From: Candidatus Omnitrophota bacterium
Lineage (GTDB): Bacteria; Omnitrophota; Koll11; Gygaellales; Profunditerraquicolaceae
Assembly (NCBI GenBank): GCA_026387515.1
Contig: JAPLLP010000215.1
Span: forward strand, 1-7,000
Direction of reading: 5' to 3'
Length of the DNA stretch: 7,000 nucleotides
Shown: one piece after another, positions 5,849 through 7,000 of the stretch
Position numbering within the stretch: the first letter of the stretch is position 1
Layout: the number at the start of each line of letters is the position of its first letter
Made by a program: the position numbers and the translations under genes
The notes under the pieces: generated by a model
Databases searched by the model: none
The model's input: only the letters and a program-made list of their open reading frames with translations
What the model was told of the DNA's origin: nothing

Positions 5849-6503
5849 TTTTGAGATAGAAATTTTAACCCGGGCTGCCTGGGCAGGGCTAAAGTTTGAG
5901 GAAGTCTCCATTAACGTATTTTATCCGGAAAGCACATTGCGTGTTTCCAGCTTCCATCCAATTATTGATAACCTGCGCATTAGCCTTATGCACGCCCGTC
6001 TTATCGGGCGCAGGCTTTTGCCATTGCCTTATCCAAGAGTAGTGCCTTTAGTCAATAAAAAACCCGTCATAGATACTCTTATCCATCCTGCAAAATTACT
6101 AAAAACATTACTCAAGGAAAATTCTACTCCTTTAGATTTAGCCGTTTCTTCCGGTGTGGCCATTTTTTTAGGCGTGCTGCCATTAGTCTCGGTTCATATT
6201 TTGGTAATTGTGTATGTGACCAGCAGGCTGCATCTAAATAAAATAATGGCGTTGGCTATTCAGAATCTGTGTATGCCGCCGTTTGTGCCGATTGCCTGCA
6301 TTGAGCTTGGCTTTTTTTTGCGCTACGGAAGGTGGCTTACTGATATTTCCTGGAAGACAACCTTTGGTTCAATTCCCGATCGGCTGTGGGAGTGGCTCCT
6401 CGGGTCATTTATATTGGCGCCGATAATGGCGATATCCGTGGCCATTATCGTATATTTTGTGAGCTTGGCAATACAAAAAAGAACAGTTAGGTATGCACAA
6501 TAA
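5742..6503 (+). CDS. C-terminal half of the split glycosyltransferase: GT2 tail plus DUF2062 membrane domain
   Basis: The open frame runs 5742-6503, but the part before about 5820 is only the out-of-frame reading of the glycosyltransferase. Meaningful sequence begins near GRIKLYGNYYDFEIEILTRA (residues 26-45), followed by AWAGLKFEEVSINVFYP, which is the end of the GT2 domain. A linker rich in R, L and P (LIGRRLLPLPYPRVVP) leads to a DUF2062 domain at about 115-245, with likely membrane helices at about 135-160, 168-195 and 220-244, so the protein is anchored in the inner membrane. GT2-DUF2062 fusions followed by LpxL-like acyltransferases are, from memory, seen in aryl polyene-like and related lipid loci. 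There is no credible independent start or ribosome site for this half. It overlaps the acyltransferase start by 11 nt. Confidence 0.7.
   Translation: MSVAVILISKRCLAKAVLAGRFLIFGRIKLYGNYYDFEIEILTRAAWAGLKFEEVSINVFYPESTLRVSSFHPIIDNLRISLMHARLIGRRLLPLPYPRVVPLVNKKPVIDTLIHPAKLLKTLLKENSTPLDLAVSSGVAIFLGVLPLVSVHILVIVYVTSRLHLNKIMALAIQNLCMPPFVPIACIELGFFLRYGRWLTDISWKTTFGSIPDRLWEWLLGSFILAPIMAISVAIIVYFVSLAIQKRTVRYAQ
5791..5822 (+). repeat. 10-bp direct repeat TTTTGGCCGG at the glycosyltransferase frame break
   Basis: TTTTGGCCGG occurs at 5791-5800 and again at 5813-5822, an offset of 22 nt. The first copy is read as Phe-Gly-Arg in the N-terminal frame (FGRAFSNFW) and the second as Phe-Gly-Arg in the C-terminal frame (FGRIKLYG). 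Since 22 is not a multiple of three, the repeat sits exactly at the change of frame and may mark a microhomology-mediated deletion or an assembly misjoin. Confidence 0.6.
6421..6450 (+). repeat. Perfect 10-bp inverted repeat inside the DUF2062 coding region
   Basis: CGATAATGGC (6421-6430) and GCCATTATCG (6441-6450) are exact reverse complements separated by a 10-nt spacer. They encode part of the last membrane helix (around APIMAISVAIIVYF), about 45 nt before the next gene's start. No U-tract follows, so a Rho-independent terminator is unlikely. It may be a coincidence of alternating Ala/Ile/Met codons. Confidence 0.5.
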
Positions 6504-7000
6504 AGTAACGCCCGCGAAAATGTCCGTTAAAAAAAGAGGCAATAGACTGGGTTTTTGGTCCTTCAGTGTTTGTTTAAAATTTTTTGGCTTATCCGGGGCG
6601 TACGGTTTGTTGTATTTTGTCTGTTTGTATTATCTGCTCTTTGATAAAAAGGCAGTTTCAAATGCGCACTCTTATATAAAAAGAAGATTTCCCGGATGCG
6701 GATTGCTCAAAAGTTCTTTTAAGGTTTACCGCTTATTTATCAGCCAAGGTAAACAACTGATTGACCGTTTTGCCATAATTTCCGACAGTAAGATATTTGA
6801 TATTGAACTGAGAGGCTATGAACGTTTAAGCGCTTTGTTAGCAGAGAAAAATAAGGGTTTTGTCCTTTTGACTGCCCATGTAGGCAGCTGGCAGGTAGCG
6901 TTAACTACTTTGAAAAAAATGCGTAAGCCGGTGTATTTAGTAATGCGCCCGGAAGATAATGCCGCGGTAAGGGAATCTTTAAATATTGATGCCCAGGATG
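6493..7000 (+). CDS. LpxL/LABLAT-like lipid acyltransferase, N-terminal part (runs off the window)
   Basis: 169 codons from ATG 6493 are open to the end of the window. The N-terminus has a basic segment and then a membrane-associating hydrophobic stretch (FWSFSVCLKFFGLSGAYGLL, then YFVCLYYLLF, about residues 21-50), typical of lysophospholipid/lipid A acyltransferases that work on the cytoplasmic face of the inner membrane. The acyltransferase motif lies at 127-134 as TAHVGSWQ, with His129 and a Gln at position 134 where the classical HX4(D/E) motif has an acid. Residues 145-153 (KPVYLVMRP) match the following strand. The start overlaps the previous gene by 11 nt with only a weak TTAGG-type site; ATG 6520 is an alternative. 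It probably acylates the glycosylated product of this locus with an ACP- or CoA-bound chain (inference). Confidence 0.85.
   Translation, partial: MHNKVTPAKMSVKKRGNRLGFWSFSVCLKFFGLSGAYGLLYFVCLYYLLFDKKAVSNAHSYIKRRFPGCGLLKSSFKVYRLFISQGKQLIDRFAIISDSKIFDIELRGYERLSALLAEKNKGFVLLTAHVGSWQVALTTLKKMRKPVYLVMRPEDNAAVRESLNIDAQD

Noticed and set aside
5993..6010. CGCCCG-TCTTAT-CGGGCG hairpin as a terminator
   Set aside because: It lies within the glycosyltransferase/DUF2062 coding sequence, is not followed by a T-run, and its codons (ARLIGRR) fit the protein. It is probably incidental.

Overview
The window reads as one unbroken + strand operon from a moderate-GC bacterium, cut at both ends. It looks like the middle of an aryl-polyene-like or other specialised fatty-acyl/polyketide lipid locus. 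Gene content and protein flavour suggest an environmental, possibly uncultured Gram-negative lineage such as Omnitrophota, Planctomycetota or Desulfobacterota. That placement is a weak inference from memory, with no marker gene present. No RNA gene, CRISPR array, transposase or convincing terminator was seen.

Layout: (1) 1-246, the C-terminal end of a FabZ/FabA-like hotdog dehydratase; (2) 239-724, a 4HBT-type acyl thioesterase; (3) 712-1842, a complete beta-ketoacyl-ACP synthase with an intact Cys-His-His triad; (4) 1857-2212, a PEGA-like lipoprotein gene split between two frames; (5) about 2199-2783, a short ketosynthase-N-terminal-like protein without catalytic residues; (6) 2780-4039 and 4036-5400, two different radical SAM enzymes with N-terminal B12-binding-like domains; (7) 5387-6503, a family 2 glycosyltransferase plus DUF2062 membrane domain, split by a frameshift; (8) 6493-7000, the N-terminal part of an LpxL-like acyltransferase.

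Working model (inference): the ketosynthase, the dehydratase and reductase/ACP genes probably lying upstream build an acyl or polyene chain. The inactive KS-like protein may be a chain-length-factor-like or scaffold partner. The thioesterase releases or edits chains. The glycosyltransferase/DUF2062 protein and acyltransferase attach or mature the lipid at the inner membrane. The two radical SAM enzymes are the unusual part, because core aryl polyene clusters do not need them. They suggest radical tailoring of the chain, such as C-methylation, cyclisation or rearrangement. The start codons at 239, 712, 2780, 4036, 5387 and 6493 all lie inside the preceding gene, so translation is probably coupled.

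Two genes, the lipoprotein and the glycosyltransferase, each look as if they lost an internal segment with a change of frame while their neighbours are intact. Either the operon is starting to decay or the assembly has small deletions; this should be settled before interpreting those proteins.
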